A DNA stretch of 64,000 bases from Antilocapra americana (taxonomy: Eukaryota > Chordata > Mammalia > Artiodactyla > Antilocapridae). Below the pieces are notes generated by a model, which did no database searches, had not been told where the DNA came from, and worked only from the letters and a program-made list of their open reading frames with translations. A program made the position numbers and the translations under genes. Below, in pieces: positions 45,061-57,269 of the stretch (position 1 is the first letter of the stretch; each line of letters opens with the position of its first letter). The DNA lies in NCBI GenBank assembly GCA_007570785.1, contig ML664161.1:18353856-18417855 (forward strand), written 5' to 3'.

Positions 45061-47598
45061 AGGGTTCATTTGTTTATGAGTTGGCTGACCCAGTGTGAAA
45101 GGTTGAAGACAAGATGGAACAAGGTCCCTGAGATGCAGTGGTGGTGAGATGTGGAGAAGGTACTAGAAGGTAGTTCTGTAAAGGAAGAGAGAAAACTGTC
45201 CTGTTGGGACAGGAGTTAAGGAGGGTGCAGCTACAAGGAGTGTTTACGTATGTATCGAGAGAGTGGGAACTGATAGCCTCCATCTTCTTCACATGCTAGG
45301 AGGCAAGATCATCTTGGGGAAGATGACTGACATCTTAGGGGAGAATGAGGATGGTTTGGAAGGGCCATGTAGCAAATGGAACACCAGCTAAAATGTACAA
45401 GTGACTAAATAATGTAATGTCCCATTTTGTTTATGATTGTAAGTGAAAACTTGATCATTGATTCTAAGACCCTGTTTACCAGAGTAGAGTAAAATTGAGG
45501 GTTGGCAATTATTTGATTAATTGATGAATGTTCCAAATTAGAAACACCAGGTCGGAGTATGTTTCCAACCTAAATTATACAGTGCAGTTGTCTGCAGTGA
45601 TCAAATTAACCAGCTGATTGCCAAATCACTATTTCTCCCTGTCCCCTGTGGACATAGCTTAAAGAACTAATAAGTGAACTGGACTCTGCCCCAATCTATT
45701 TTGGGATAATTGATGTCTTTGTACTCATATCCCAGCAGCTTGGTATTAAACACTGAAGCTTTGTGGAGACGATGTCAGGAGGCGATTTACTACTTCAAAA
45801 AGTGGCCTTTCTTTTGTAAAGCTTATCAATCAGAAGTTTGAAGGAAATTTTCCAAACTTCCTAAGGAAAATTATATTTTATTGCTATGGAAAAATATTTG
45901 ATTCTGTGCATTTTGTTTTACAAAATGAATTTGTTTCAGATTCTGAATACTTTATGATTTTTGTTTCTGTCTTCATAAATTACTTTAAAGCAATTTCAGT
46001 TTTACATTTAAATTGTTTTGGTTCTTAAAACACTTACGTTGACTGAAAGTTGGATTTTTTTTCCCCCTAAATGAAAAGTATTGGTGATTTTAACCTCTTA
46101 AAGAGTAAGGAAAATCAATCATGGTAAAAAATATTTCATTCCTCACTGTTTAAATATTTCCATCCTAAATTGACAATTGATGTAATGTAGTCTGTGAAAT
46201 GAATGGGGGCAGTTACTGGGGTAAATTGGACTCTGTAACCTGTTTTGTGAAATAGCAATGTAACTGGAATAATTTAGGAACTGACCTCAGTGCTTTGAGC
46301 TTCCTTTGTATGCTCTTAAACAATGTCCTGACATATCATTTACTTAAATCTGAAAGTAAAGGTAACCACTGTGTACTCCAGTTTTGACTTCTTTTTAATT
46401 TGCTTTTTTATTGAAGGAAAATCAAGTTTTGACTCTTGCCTTCAGAGATTCAGCCCACCTTATTCATCAATCTTCACGGCTGTGATGGGGTAAGATGATG
46501 GCATGAGAGGGCCTGACAAGAGTTCCCACTTCTCAAAGAACTTATAAACTGTTGAGGTTTACTAGCAGACCAAACTCTAACAAACAATAACCCAGTTTCA
46601 ATCTGAATATTATTCAAATACTAATGAAGATTAAAATGGTAAGAATGGCTTTTGGCATTAGAGATTTGATTGTCATGTGCTTTCACCAATTGTAAAATGG
46701 ATAAACAAGCTAAAGTTCAAAATGGCAGAATTACATTCTTTGCATCTAGATTTCAGTCTGTTCCAGATCTCTGAATTGGCAAGAAAGACAAGTTGGATTC
46801 AGCCTTCTTACTTCCAAGCAACTCCAAGGGACGGTATGCACATGAGGATCCCTGGGGTCGCTGTGACTTTTTCAGCTCCCACCTCCCACCCAGAGAGGGC
46901 AACATCATAAATCAGAGGATCTCAGAACCCAGGATTTTAGAGAAATTAGAAACCTAGATTTTTACACAACATTCATGATTTTTAAATGTCAGTATTTCAG
47001 ATATGCATGCACTGGACCAGATTCAGCCTGAGGCTGTTGGTCTGTGACCTCTGACTGAAAGGTTTCCGAGCTCTGATTTCTAGGTAAAAAAGCCAGACTT
47101 CACCACTTGTTTTAGAAGTCATTGTTTATTTGTTTTTGTACCTTAAACTGCTCAGCCTTCTTTTTACATTTGAAGAAATAAGAAGAAACTTGTACTAGAA
47201 TAAAAGGATGGCAGAACTAAAATTAGACTGACTATCTTGTTTTCCTTGAAAGCTTCCATTTCAACTTTTCTGGCTAGATTATGTTTTAAGAAAGCTTTTA
47301 CTGCACATTCTATGGCATTTTCTTTCCAAAAAAAATATGTTGTGATTTTTATTTGCTAATTTTAAGAGTCGAATTTTGTCTGTTGGTTTAATTAAAAAAG
47401 GAAAGGAAGTATCTCATTTTGGCTAGTCTCTATCTAAAGAGTTAACTTTGTGAGCTGCCACAAGGTAAGGTCTTGATTTATCTCGAAAAGTGTAACACCT
47501 GCTAAGAAGGAAATGCTCTCTGATTTAGGTATGAATGAAATGATTTTAGCAGTAGGATCAAGTCATGCTGGAAGGAGTTTGATGTGATTCTTCTCTCT
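45061..47598. other. 2.5-kb stretch with no recognised element
   Basis: This is the longest part of the window without a young transposon. It is AT-rich, with T-runs and no convincing open frame. A piece around 47000-47060 may be MER5-like debris. The absence of recent insertions could be chance. Confidence 0.5.
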
Positions 47599-47613
47599 AA
47601 ACCATTCCGTTTC

Positions 47614-49456
47614 TTTTCTTTCTTCTTTTTTATAAAAAAATATTTATTTATTTATTTATTTTTCTTTACATTATTGTGTTGGTTTTGCCATACATTGACA
47701 TGAATCCACCATGGGTATACATGTGTTTCCTTTCCAGAACCCCCCCTCCCACCTCCCTCCCGATTCCATCCCTCTGGGTCATCCCAGTGCATCAAACCTG
47801 GGCTGGTGATTCATTTCACATATGATAATTTACATATTTCAATGCCATTCTCCCATGTCATCCCACCCTTGCCCTCTCCCATAGAGTCCAAAAGACCATT
47901 CTATACATCTGCATCTCTTTTGCTGTCTCACATACAGGGTTATCGTTACCATCTTTCTAAATTCCATATATATGTGTTAGTTTAGTGTATTGTTGTTTTT
48001 CCTTCTGGCTTACTTCACTTTGTATAATAGGCTCCAGTTTTGTCCACCTCATCAGAACTGATTCAAATGTATTCTTTTTAATGGCTGAGTAATATTCCAT
48101 TGTGTATATGTACCACAGCTTCCTTATCCATTCATCTGCTGATGGACATCTAGGTTGCTTCCATGTCCTGGCTATTGTAAACAGTGCGGCGATGAATACT
48201 GGGGTACACGTGTCTCTTTCAATTCTGGTTTCCTCGGTGTGTATGCCCAGGAGTGGGATTGCTGGGTCATATGGCAGTTCTATTTCCAGTTTTTTAAGGA
48301 ATCTCCACACTGTTCTCCATAGTGGCTGTACTAGTTTGCATTCCCACCAACAGTGTAAGAGGGTTCCCTTTTTCTCCACATCCCCTCCAGCATTTATTGC
48401 TTGTAGACTTTTGGATGGCAGCCATTCTGATTGGTGTGAAATGGTACCTCATTGTGGTTTTAATTTGCATTTCTGTGATACTGAGTAATGTTGAGCATCT
48501 TTTCATGTGTTTGTTAGCCATTTGCATGTCTTCTTTGGAGAAATGTCTGTTTAGTTCTTTGACCCATTTTTTGATTGGGTCATTTGTTTTTCTGGAATGG
48601 AGCTGCAGGAGTTGCTTGTATATTTTTGAGATTAATTGTTTGTCCGTTGCTTTGTTTGCTATTATTTTCTCCCATTCTGAATGTTGCTTTTTCACCTTGC
48701 TTTTAGTTTCCTTTGTTGTGCAGAAGCTTTTAATTTTAATTAGGTCCCATTTGTTTATTTTTGCTCTTATTTCCAATATTCTGGGAGGTAGGTCATAGAG
48801 GATCCTGCTTATCTACCTAAAGAAACGAAATACCTATATATAGAAAACTATAAAACACTGATGAAAGAAATCAAAGAGGAAACAAATAGATGGAGAAATA
48901 TACCGTGTTCATGGATTGGAAGAATCAATATAGTGAAAATGAGTATACTACCCAGAGCAGTCTATAGATTCAATGCAATTCCTATCAAGCTACCAGCAGT
49001 CTTTTGCAGAGAACTAGAACAAATAATTTCACAATTTGTATGGAAATACAAAAAACCTCGAATAGCCAAAGCAGTCTTGAGAAAGAAGAATGGAACTGGA
49101 GGAATCAACCTGCCTGACTTTGGGCTATACTACAAAGCCAGAGTCATCAAAACAGTATGGTACTGGCACAAAGACAGAAATATAGATCAATGGAACAAAA
49201 TAGAAAGCCCAGAGATAAATCCATGCACCTATGGACACTGATCTTTGACAAAGGAGGCAAGAATATACAATGGAGAAAAGACAATCTCTTTAACAAGTGG
49301 TGCTGGGAAAACTGGTCAACCACTTGTAAAAGAATGAAACTAGAACACTTTCTAACACCATACACAAAAATAAACTCAAAATTAATTAAATATCTAAACG
49401 TAAGACCAGAAACTATAAAACTCCTAGAGGAAAACAGGCAAAACACTCTCTGACAT
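47614..49456 (-). mobile_element. L1 LINE with 5' inversion (twin-primed), minus strand
   Basis: Left part 47614-48811 is L1 on the minus strand: a T-rich tail end, the 3' UTR, then the C-terminal part of ORF2p (frames 47957-48379 and 48294-48776, containing [11 protein letters not shown]). Right part 48812-49456 is on the plus strand and encodes the immediately upstream ORF2p segment (48861-49241 and 49157-49453, with [10 protein letters not shown]). The two meet almost exactly, so one L1 was inverted at its 5' side during insertion. Fifteen-bp target duplications, AAACCATTCCGTTTC (47599-47613) and AAACCATTCAGTTTC (49457-49471), differ at one position. It is 5'-truncated and non-functional. 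Confidence 0.95.
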
Positions 49457-49471
49457 AAACCATTCAGTTTC

Positions 49472-50357
49472 ATAACTGATCTTGTCAGGGACACATCAAT
49501 ATACATGTTTGTTTTAGAGGTGAATACCTTGCAATGTTTGGTCCTTTCTTCATGAAGTAATACCAAATAATGATGGTTCGAGTAATAAATTTCCATTTAT
49601 GTTAGAATGATACGAGAATCAATCTACTGACAAATGAAATCTGCTTTACTGAATTTCATTCATTGATAAAATAAACATTTATGGTGAATCTATTATTATA
49701 TAAAGATGCAAAGATAAATCAACAAAATACTTTAAAGTTGTTCAATTTATACCACATAGGTAGCAATTAAAATAAAATTCTCTCTCTCCACTCTTGCTGA
49801 TAGCAAACTATATCTCTGAATTGCAGAACTGGGGAGTAAAAGAGATATAAAAAGCATTTTTTCCAGGAAGCTCTTCTTTCCTTTCTAAACCTGCCAAGGT
49901 CTTTAAATAATGTTTTCCACCATCAGATAGGGCTCATTACAGACTTGCAAGGGTGTCTTGAGGAAGCTTCATGAGAAGTTAGGGGAGGGTTATTGCAGAG
50001 TGTCAAATGAGTTCATTCTAGGTGCAGAAATTCACATTTCATGGATAACAGGGAAAAACATTGAATAAATTCTTATAATTAAGGTTAATAAAACCTTAAT
50101 GTTCTATTAGTTGAATTTTGAGTATTTGTCTAGAGTACTATATGCTTTTTGATTGTCCAGTTAGCATTTCAGTGTGACTACAGAAGACAAGATTAGTGGC
50201 GATCAAATACATGGAAGGAGAAAAAGGAGACAATGCTAAATGACACAGGGGAAGACAGCAGGAGGAGAAATCCACGTTGTGGATTTTGTCTAGGAGTCAA
50301 AAGCCACGTTATTCAAAGGGCACTGTAAGTCTTGCCCATGACATTCTTTCTGTGTTA
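49472..50357. other. Intergenic stretch, no gene recognised
   Basis: AT-rich unique-looking sequence with no gene. Confidence 0.5.
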
Positions 50358-50480
50358 AAACAGTGAATGCTTACATGGCACTTAGCATGTGCCAAGCAGT
50401 TCTAAACCTTTACATATCATAAATCATAGATGATGTATAGAAAACAGATGCACAGATAGACAAGGGAAATTAATTTTACA
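50358..50480 (-). mobile_element. MIR fragment, minus strand
   Basis: The block 'cagtgaatgcttacatggcacttagcatgtgccaagcagttctaaacctttacatatc' fits the reverse 3' part of MIR. It ends before a T-run at 50484-50497. Confidence 0.55.
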
Positions 50481-50499
50481 AGGTTTTTTTTTTTTTCTG

Positions 50500-50954
50500 T
50501 AAACTCCATTTTAGGCATGGGTTAGAGACCCTGTTAAAGTTTCATTGAGAAAAGAAACCTCAGGCCTCAGGGACCAACGGACATTTGGTCTCAAAGAGAT
50601 TGCCTCGATAGAGTTAGCCAAGAAAGCATCCTTCAGGCAGGAGTTGCAGACTTTGACCTCGTTCAAATTGGTTCATCATGAAAACTATCCAGAAATGATT
50701 AATCTTTGCTATATATCATAAGAGACATTAATATTTTGCAATATCTTAGGATCACTAAAATGAATAATAATGAGCAGAATGCTATGCCATGAGAAAATGG
50801 TCATTTAAGCTTTTTAGACATCTGATACTAGAGACATTTCATTATCAGCTTCTATTATGTGGGTATGCAAGGTGTAGGTGTGTGTGTTTCTTTATGTGTA
50901 TGTGTGTTGTTAGCATGTACACTCATGCATGTGCCCACGTGCTTGCATGTAGTT
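50500..50954. other. Intergenic stretch, no gene recognised
   Basis: It includes TG-rich sequence at 50870-50912. No gene is supported. Confidence 0.5.
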
Positions 50955-50966
50955 GATGACTTTGCC

Positions 50967-51258
50967 TCCTAAAGGAGATCAGTCCTGGGTGTTCATTGGA
51001 AGGACTGATGTTGAAGCTGAAACTCCAATACTTTGGCCACCTGATGCGAAGAGTTGACTCATTGGAAAAGATGGTGGGAAGGATTGGGGGCAGGAGGAGA
51101 AGGGGATGACAGAGGATGAGATGGCTGGATGGCATCACTGACTTGATGGACATGGGTTTGGGTAGACTCCAGGAGTTGGTGGTGGATAGGGAGGCCTGGT
51201 GTGCTGTGATTCATGGGGTCGCAAAGAGTCAGACATGACTGAGTGACTGAACTGAACT
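50967..51258 (+). mobile_element. Bov-B-derived 3' end, plus strand
   Basis: It starts at 'tcctaaaggagatcagtcctggg' and ends at 'gagtgactgaactgaact', the Bov-B/Bov-A 3' sequence. Flanks GATGACTTTGCC (50955-50966) and GATAACTTTGCC (51259-51270) are target duplications with one mismatch. The antisense open frames across it (51059-51583, 51135-51614) extend into flanking DNA but are not genes. Confidence 0.93.
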
Positions 51259-51270
51259 GATAACTTTGCC

Positions 51271-52110
51271 AAAGAGATAAAGATGAGAAAACTGCTTTGT
51301 AGTCTTGAAGACTTGCTGCTGGCTTGTAGACAGAGAACTGAGAAGAGAGTTTCTGGAATTTGCTTAAGATCTCTGGGACAGAAGGAGGGAGCCAAGTTTG
51401 CATGTAGGGATCTAGGTAGGGTGGAAGGCAAAATGAAGAGACAAAAAAAGCAAGGTGTGACACTTTGGGTGTAATAGTGAATGGCAGTAGCAGAAGTTGG
51501 CAAAGAGTCTGAAAGGTGGAGGGGTAATATTGGGCAAGGAGAGGAAAAGAGGCTGTTGATGGCATGATCTTCCCATGAGTCACGTTTGCTTTCTGTTCCT
51601 GGCTCTTCTCTCATCCTATTCCTGGTCTTGTTGGGGCTTGATTAAGTAGATACTGGCCCAGGTGATCCTAAGAACTCACAAGTGTACATTTTGAAACCAA
51701 ACATTATTAGGCAGATGAATTTTATTAAGTAGACATTCACTACACATTGGATTAGACTTTTGGACATTTTGGACATAGGATATTCAACAATCCACTTTTC
51801 CTCTTTACTTTTACTCTTGGACTGCTTTTTTAAAAAAAGAACTTTACTTTTTTCAATTTAATTTTTTGATTATTGAAGATCTTTTTATTCAGGGTTTATA
51901 ACTATGCCATCAAATAGCTGAGCAGTATTCAGGTATAATAAGCCTCACAAGAGAAATTTAAAGCAGTACAAAGAACCAAAAACACTTTTACAAGCAGACC
52001 ATGAAAACTTGGAAAATAGACAAGAGGCAAAAAACATCCCACCAAATTATTATAACAGTGGGGGCTGAGGCAATAGGGAGGACATAATATCATTTACATA
52101 TGAGTCAACG
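51271..52110. other. Intergenic stretch, no gene recognised
   Basis: No gene or clear repeat. Confidence 0.5.
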
Positions 52111-52116
52111 AAATAG

Positions 52117-52302
52117 CTGTATTCCCAGGTGGCACAGTGGTAAATAATCCACCTGGTTTGGGAAGGGTCCTTGGAGGAGGAAATGGCAACCGGCTCCAGT
52201 ATTCTTGCCTGGAAAATTCCATGGACAGAGAAGCCTGGTGAGCTACACAGTCCATGGGGTCACAAACAGTTGGACGTGACTTATTGAGTAAGCAACAACA
52301 AG
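52117..52302 (+). mobile_element. Bov-tA SINE, plus strand, internally deleted
   Basis: The head 'gtattcccaggtggcacagtgg' jumps from 'aataatccacct' directly to 'ggtttgggaaggg', so about 45 bp of the family body is missing. It then continues through 'ccatggacagagaagcctgg' to the tail 'ttggacgtgacttattgag'. Confidence 0.88.
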
Positions 52303-52305
52303 AAA

Positions 52306-53532
52306 GAAATGTAGCACAGTTTCTGAAATCAAAGATTTTCTTGTTTCCAGCTAGCCATGGTTCTTTATCCAAATCCTTATTTTTAAAAATCTTAGAGGAA
52401 GACACAGTTTTTATGAATTATTGGAAAACTCTTTCTATCTTCACTCAGTTAAAAATCTACATGTAATTATTACTGATTTTTCCTCACAAAATGAATTTTT
52501 TTGATAGTTCAAGGCGCTTTTGAGACAGATAATTTTCCAATCTTTGGAAGCCCCTTAATAGAAAAGGTTATAAGAGACCAACCTGACTGACCCTAATTGC
52601 ATCACATTTTCTCTTTATGTCCATGCCTGACTTTTAATGACATATCTTTAAGGACCCTAAACATAATATATATTATGATTTTTTTCAACATAATTTGGGC
52701 CATATGACCCTTCTGTATTCATTGAGTTAAATAGTTAACTGATCCATTTGGCTTAAGAATTTCATCTAAAATTGTTCTGAAGAAAGAAGGAAAAGATGTT
52801 GCCCGGCATTTGTCGGCCTCTCCTGTTTATTTCAGAGGTGCTCATACTCTTGCAGGGAACATCCTGACAGTGCGGGGAAATGTGCACCGAGCCCTGGTGG
52901 ACAGAAAGCTGCGTGAGGGGTCAAGGGAGCAGGCACTGACTCTGCACCCTGCTTCAGCCACAACCTGGTCAGGCAGCCTCAGCCAGACTTCACTCTTCTG
53001 TTTTAGCAACACTTCTTCATCTTGTAACTATAGGTTTGTATATTGGGGTCCATCCATAGCTGTATGGTTCAAGGATTGTTTTGGAGGGAGAAGAATGTCT
53101 GGAAAGCCCCATAAATAGTATCATAATTCTGTAATGGACATTATTTTTTCCTGAATCCATAACTTTATTTGGATTCTAATGGATCTGTGGTCTTCAAAGA
53201 AACCTCTTCCAGAGGGTCAGTCAGTAGTAACATCCTATAGCCACTGGCCAACTCTGTGTGTGTGCATGTTTTCTTTAGACTATAAAACTACGTTCAACTT
53301 GTTATTTACTTGAAGGAGAGATTCTGACCAGGATATTTAAAAACATTGCTTAGAGATTCTTACTAGAAGGAAAAAGTTCTGATGCTAAAGAGATTTGACT
53401 GGAGATCCTAACTCCCTTACATATAGCATATACAGGCATATATGTATGTGTGTATGTATATTTATATGTACTCTCATGTACATATAAATATATATATATA
53501 TATAAGCACAAAATATTGCATTAAAGACAACC
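52306..53532. other. Intergenic stretch with weak exon candidate and TA-rich patch
   Basis: The part 52800-52990 is GC-richer with several CpGs and is listed separately. TA/TG-rich sequence at 53425-53505 holds a short pure TA run around 53490-53502. No gene is established. Confidence 0.4.
52836..53115 (+). other. Weak candidate exon after an acceptor-like tract
   Basis: The tract 'tctcctgtttatttcag' ending at 52835 is a good splice-acceptor match. It is followed by GC-richer sequence with a frame open from 52810 to 53115 (102 codons). A donor-like GC/GTGAGG follows at 52914. The protein has no domain I recognise, so this could be chance. Confidence 0.12.
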
Positions 53533-53546
53533 TTGATCAAGTTTTT

Positions 53547-53643
53547 TTTATTCTATGACATTTTTAACGACTTTTAAAATAACATTTTTTTAACAGTTTT
53601 TTTTTTGTATATATTTGAATCAGTTCTACTGAGGTGGATGAAA
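53547..53643 (-). mobile_element. Tiny retroinsertion with 14-bp target duplication
   Basis: The 97-bp segment is bracketed by TTGATCAAGTTTTT at 53533-53546 and 53644-53657, a perfect 14-bp direct repeat. Its right end contains the L1 3' piece 'gaatcagttctactgaggtggatgaa' in plus orientation. Its left side is T-rich, as if the A-tail were on the minus strand. This fits a very short L1-mediated, 5'-inverted insertion. Confidence 0.6.
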
Positions 53644-53879
53644 TTGATCAAGTTTTTAAAAGTGGTTACTTAGAATGCCAGTGTCTGGCATGACAAAAAT
53701 ATAGCAACTTCAGGCTCAATATTAAAGTGATATGTATTTAAAAATCCCTCCTAGTAGCAAATTATTTTAGATGTACCTCTTATAAGTTGCATGTAGCTGG
53801 ATTTTTTTTCTGATTTGATAATCTCTATGTTTTAACTGATTTCATCCACTGAGATGATTAATTTGTTTAAATTTATTTT

Positions 53880-54480
53880 TTAATTTATACATTCTAATTT
53901 ATTTATATCATTCTTTCTACACATTTTTCTGTCTTTTTCATTTCTTGCCTTCTTTTGTATTGATTACTTTTTCTGAATCTTTTTAACTGAGTTATAAGCT
54001 GTGAAATCTATTTCTAGATTTCGTTAGTTACTCTTAAAATTTTAACATCAATTTACATGCTTTTAGTTTTCTTTTTTTCATTCTGTTTCTACCATCTGTG
54101 TTAATTTCTTTTCTTTAAGTAGTTATTTCAGATTCTTCTAGAAATTTCTTTCAGTGATTATTCTGCATATTATGATCTCTTTAATCCTTATTTATCTTTC
54201 ATTTTCACATGACACTTCAGTTGGTTATAGAATTCTAGAGTGACATCTATATTCTTTCAATATTTTGAAGATATTATTCAATGATTTTCTGGTCTCTTTT
54301 GCTGCTGATGAGAAATCTATGTAGTTCTTTGTAGAAAAGATGTCTATTTCTTCTGATTGCTTTTGATATTTGATCTTTTTCTCTGAGATCCTGCCCTTTT
54401 ACTCTGAACTGTTCTGGGTGGATTTGATTATGTATTCATATTTTCAATAAAGTGTTATGCCATATTAACTGTTTTGACAT
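53880..54480 (-). mobile_element. Old L1M-type fragment, minus strand
   Basis: T-rich sequence with the L1-type blocks 'ggttatagaattctagagtgaca', 'ttttctggtctcttttgctgctgatgagaaatc' and 'gatctttttctctgagatcc' in reverse. Coding content is lost. Confidence 0.5.
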
Positions 54481-55075
54481 TTACCTCATCAATAAATATT
54501 GATATGGAATATGTTTCCATGTCAATAAATATGCGTCCATTATGTCAATTTAAATGATTGCATATCTGTATAGTTGGGGATTAGAGCATTTAATCTCACA
54601 TTTTATTTGAACAAAATCATGAACACACATGCAAAGAAAAGGGGTCATAACCTACATGTAAGTATTTAGACACTGTTGATATGCTCATTTGTGCTCTGCA
54701 GCTGCTCATACCATCTCAGAGGGAGCCGGCTGTGTTCATCTCTTCCCAACTCCACATTCAGTGATGCCACTTTGGCCATAGTGGGAGTATTTACACTATG
54801 AAAACAGACTAAGGTTGCAAATGAGGAATGTTTATTTCCTTCCAAATTGGTTTTTAAACATTTACCAGCATATTACTAGTTATCTTCCTTCTTCTTCTTT
54901 TTTTTTTTTTTATCTTCCTTCTTTTGGACACTTGCTACCTCTTTCCAGCATCAATAATACCCATCTTCTGTACGCTCAGCCTCACCTGGGGTATAGAATC
55001 ACTCTTGACTTCAGCAGTAAGTCTGGACACTCTCAAGTCCACTAACTAGTGGACTATAGAGTCATTTATTCATTC
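54481..55075. other. Intergenic stretch, no gene recognised
   Basis: A T-run lies at 54898-54911, with a duplicated 'tatcttccttctt' on both sides of it (about 54880 and 54912). No gene is supported. Confidence 0.5.
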
Positions 55076-55097
55076 ATTAGTACATTTCTTAAAGAAT

Positions 55098-55406
55098 AAT
55101 TTATTTATTTTTGGTTCTGCTGAATCTTTATTACCAGCTTCCTCTAGTTGCAGCGTGCAGGGGCTACTCTTTGTTGTGATGCATGAGCTTCTCATTGCAG
55201 TGACTTCTCTTGTTGCGTAGCACAGGCTCTAGGGCACACTGGTTTCAGTAGTTGTGGTTCCTGGACTCTAGAGCACAGGCTCAATAGCTGTGGCACACTG
55301 GCTTAGTTGCTCCATGGCATGTGGAATATTCCCAGATCAGGGATCGAACTCATGTCTCCTGCATTGGCAGATGGATTCTTAACCACTGAGCCACAAGGGA
55401 AGCCCT
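55098..55406 (-). mobile_element. CHR-2 SINE, minus strand
   Basis: The reversed CHR-2 body ('aggctctagggcacac...gttcctggactctagagcacaggctc...ttgctccatggcatgtgg') ends with 'gagccacaagggaagccct'. Target duplications ATTAGTACATTTCTTAAAG (from 55076) and ATTAGGACATTTCTATAAA (from 55407) are about 22 bp with small differences. Confidence 0.93.
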
Positions 55407-55429
55407 ATTAGGACATTTCTATAAAGAAT

Positions 55430-57269
55430 GTTTATGAAGATCTTATATGGGCCAAGCACAAACGCATGTTGGGCAGCCAAGAACACATGGATGACCAAGA
55501 ACAAGATATCTACCAAGCCAAGTTTCCATTCTACCTTCTTCCTGCTGCTTTGAATAATCATTATTTGGGCTATATTCCTGAGGCCCAGCATATGTCGGTT
55601 TAATTTTTCTGTATTATGATATCCGTGTTAACTTAATGGGGAGATGTGGTCAGAAGCATGGTATGAGTTGATTGCTTTTGTTTATAGACATAAACTTTTA
55701 GCAAATACTGCTTTAGGCTTCTAAAGAGTAGCAGAACCCACTGTCTATCTATAAGTTCTTAAACTCACCAAGTTTCTTTAAGTAAGCAATTTTAGTTAAG
55801 TTTTCATCTCTAAAATTTGAAATTTTGAAATAAATCTTAGATGCTAGGGAATTGATTCCTACTTACTATAGTTCTTAGGAAATGACTTATAATTTAAATT
55901 CTGGAGAAATCAAGTAGTTCTTCCAATACTATATTTTGATGAATTCAGGATAAATTAACAAAAAACAGATGAATGAAATCCTTTTTAGAGTTCACATGGA
56001 TTTAAAAATTAAGGCTAGATATATTGAGAAAATATGTTTTGGTTTTTGCCAAGCCCTCAAATTTTTCAAGAGCCTGAAACATTTTGAGTTGAAAATGTGA
56101 CTGAAACTACTAATGTACTATTTAATCAGTATAGTATCTGTTAAAACAATATAAACATTTTAACTGAATTGACTATTCTCTCTTTACGTAAATATGATAA
56201 AGTTAGTATCTTTAAACTTTACTCAATTAAAAATAATTATAAATAATATGTGTTTGTAGATTAATTAAAAGTATCTGATAAATAAAACCATGTGTTAGGA
56301 CCATGAACACATTTAAAAATAAGATCCAAATTCAGTTATTGATGAAATCTTTTATACTCTTTAAAAAATTCAGCACTTATGTAAATTATGCAAATTAAGA
56401 AAGAATGCAAATTCTAGTATATGTGTTACAATAGTTCTCAAACATCCACAAACCTGTGAGGCAAATACATATTTTGTATCCATTGAGATCTGAGATGAAA
56501 ACACAAAATTTTGCCCTAGAATCTTGAAGGAATAATTCAAAATATTAGAGGAAGTATCTGAAGAGAGAGATGTAATTGCCCAGGGAGTCCTTTGATGAAC
56601 TCAAATGTTAAGGAGCATGGAAGAATGGCCACATAAATGCATATTCATGCAAAAGAATGATACAATCTTGTTTAAAGGGTGTAAGAGAGGTTAATTTTAA
56701 TGTTCAATAGTCCGCATGAAACACCAAAGACCTCAAAAAGGACATTTAGAGCAAGAAGAAAAAGATGCACAAGTTTGGGAAAGAAAATGTAATAATAATA
56801 GAAGTTGGAAAGAAGAAAGGTATATTCAACTCTTTTCATCTTTTAAGGAACATGATGAAATGTAGGGTTAACACGTACATGTAACTAGGCTAGAATGAGA
56901 ACTTTAAGTCCATAGCTTTAAATAGATTCCTGTCTCCATTTTTGAATGACATATGCAGGGAGTTTACAGAGCCTACAGATATGACCATCAATCCACTGCT
57001 GGTAAAACTTAACGAGACATTGCTGACAATGTGAGCAGGGCCGGAAGATAGGAAATGGGCATAGGCTATTGCTGTTAACAAAGGAAAAACAGCTGGACTA
57101 CTAAACTGTAATGCTGATCCTGGACAACAATTGAAAACAAATTATAAAGCTAACGATTTCTGAGTACCTAAAAGAGAAGGAGAGCTATTCATTATTATTG
57201 GTTTCGTTGAAAAACCAAATGCATTGACAAACTGTATCTTCTTTTCAGCAAGATGATAGCTCTCATGAA
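55430..57269. other. AT-rich intergenic stretch, no gene recognised
   Basis: About 1.8 kb of AT-rich unique-looking sequence. No transposon or gene could be named. Confidence 0.5.

Noticed and set aside
48102..48798. Hydrophobic plus-strand frames of 128 and 158 codons resembling membrane proteins
   Set aside because: They are the antisense of L1 ORF2; the true coding strand there is minus.
51059..51614. 174- and 159-codon minus-strand frames
   Set aside because: Their C-terminal halves are antisense Bov-B 3' end, and the rest is low-similarity flanking sequence without gene features.
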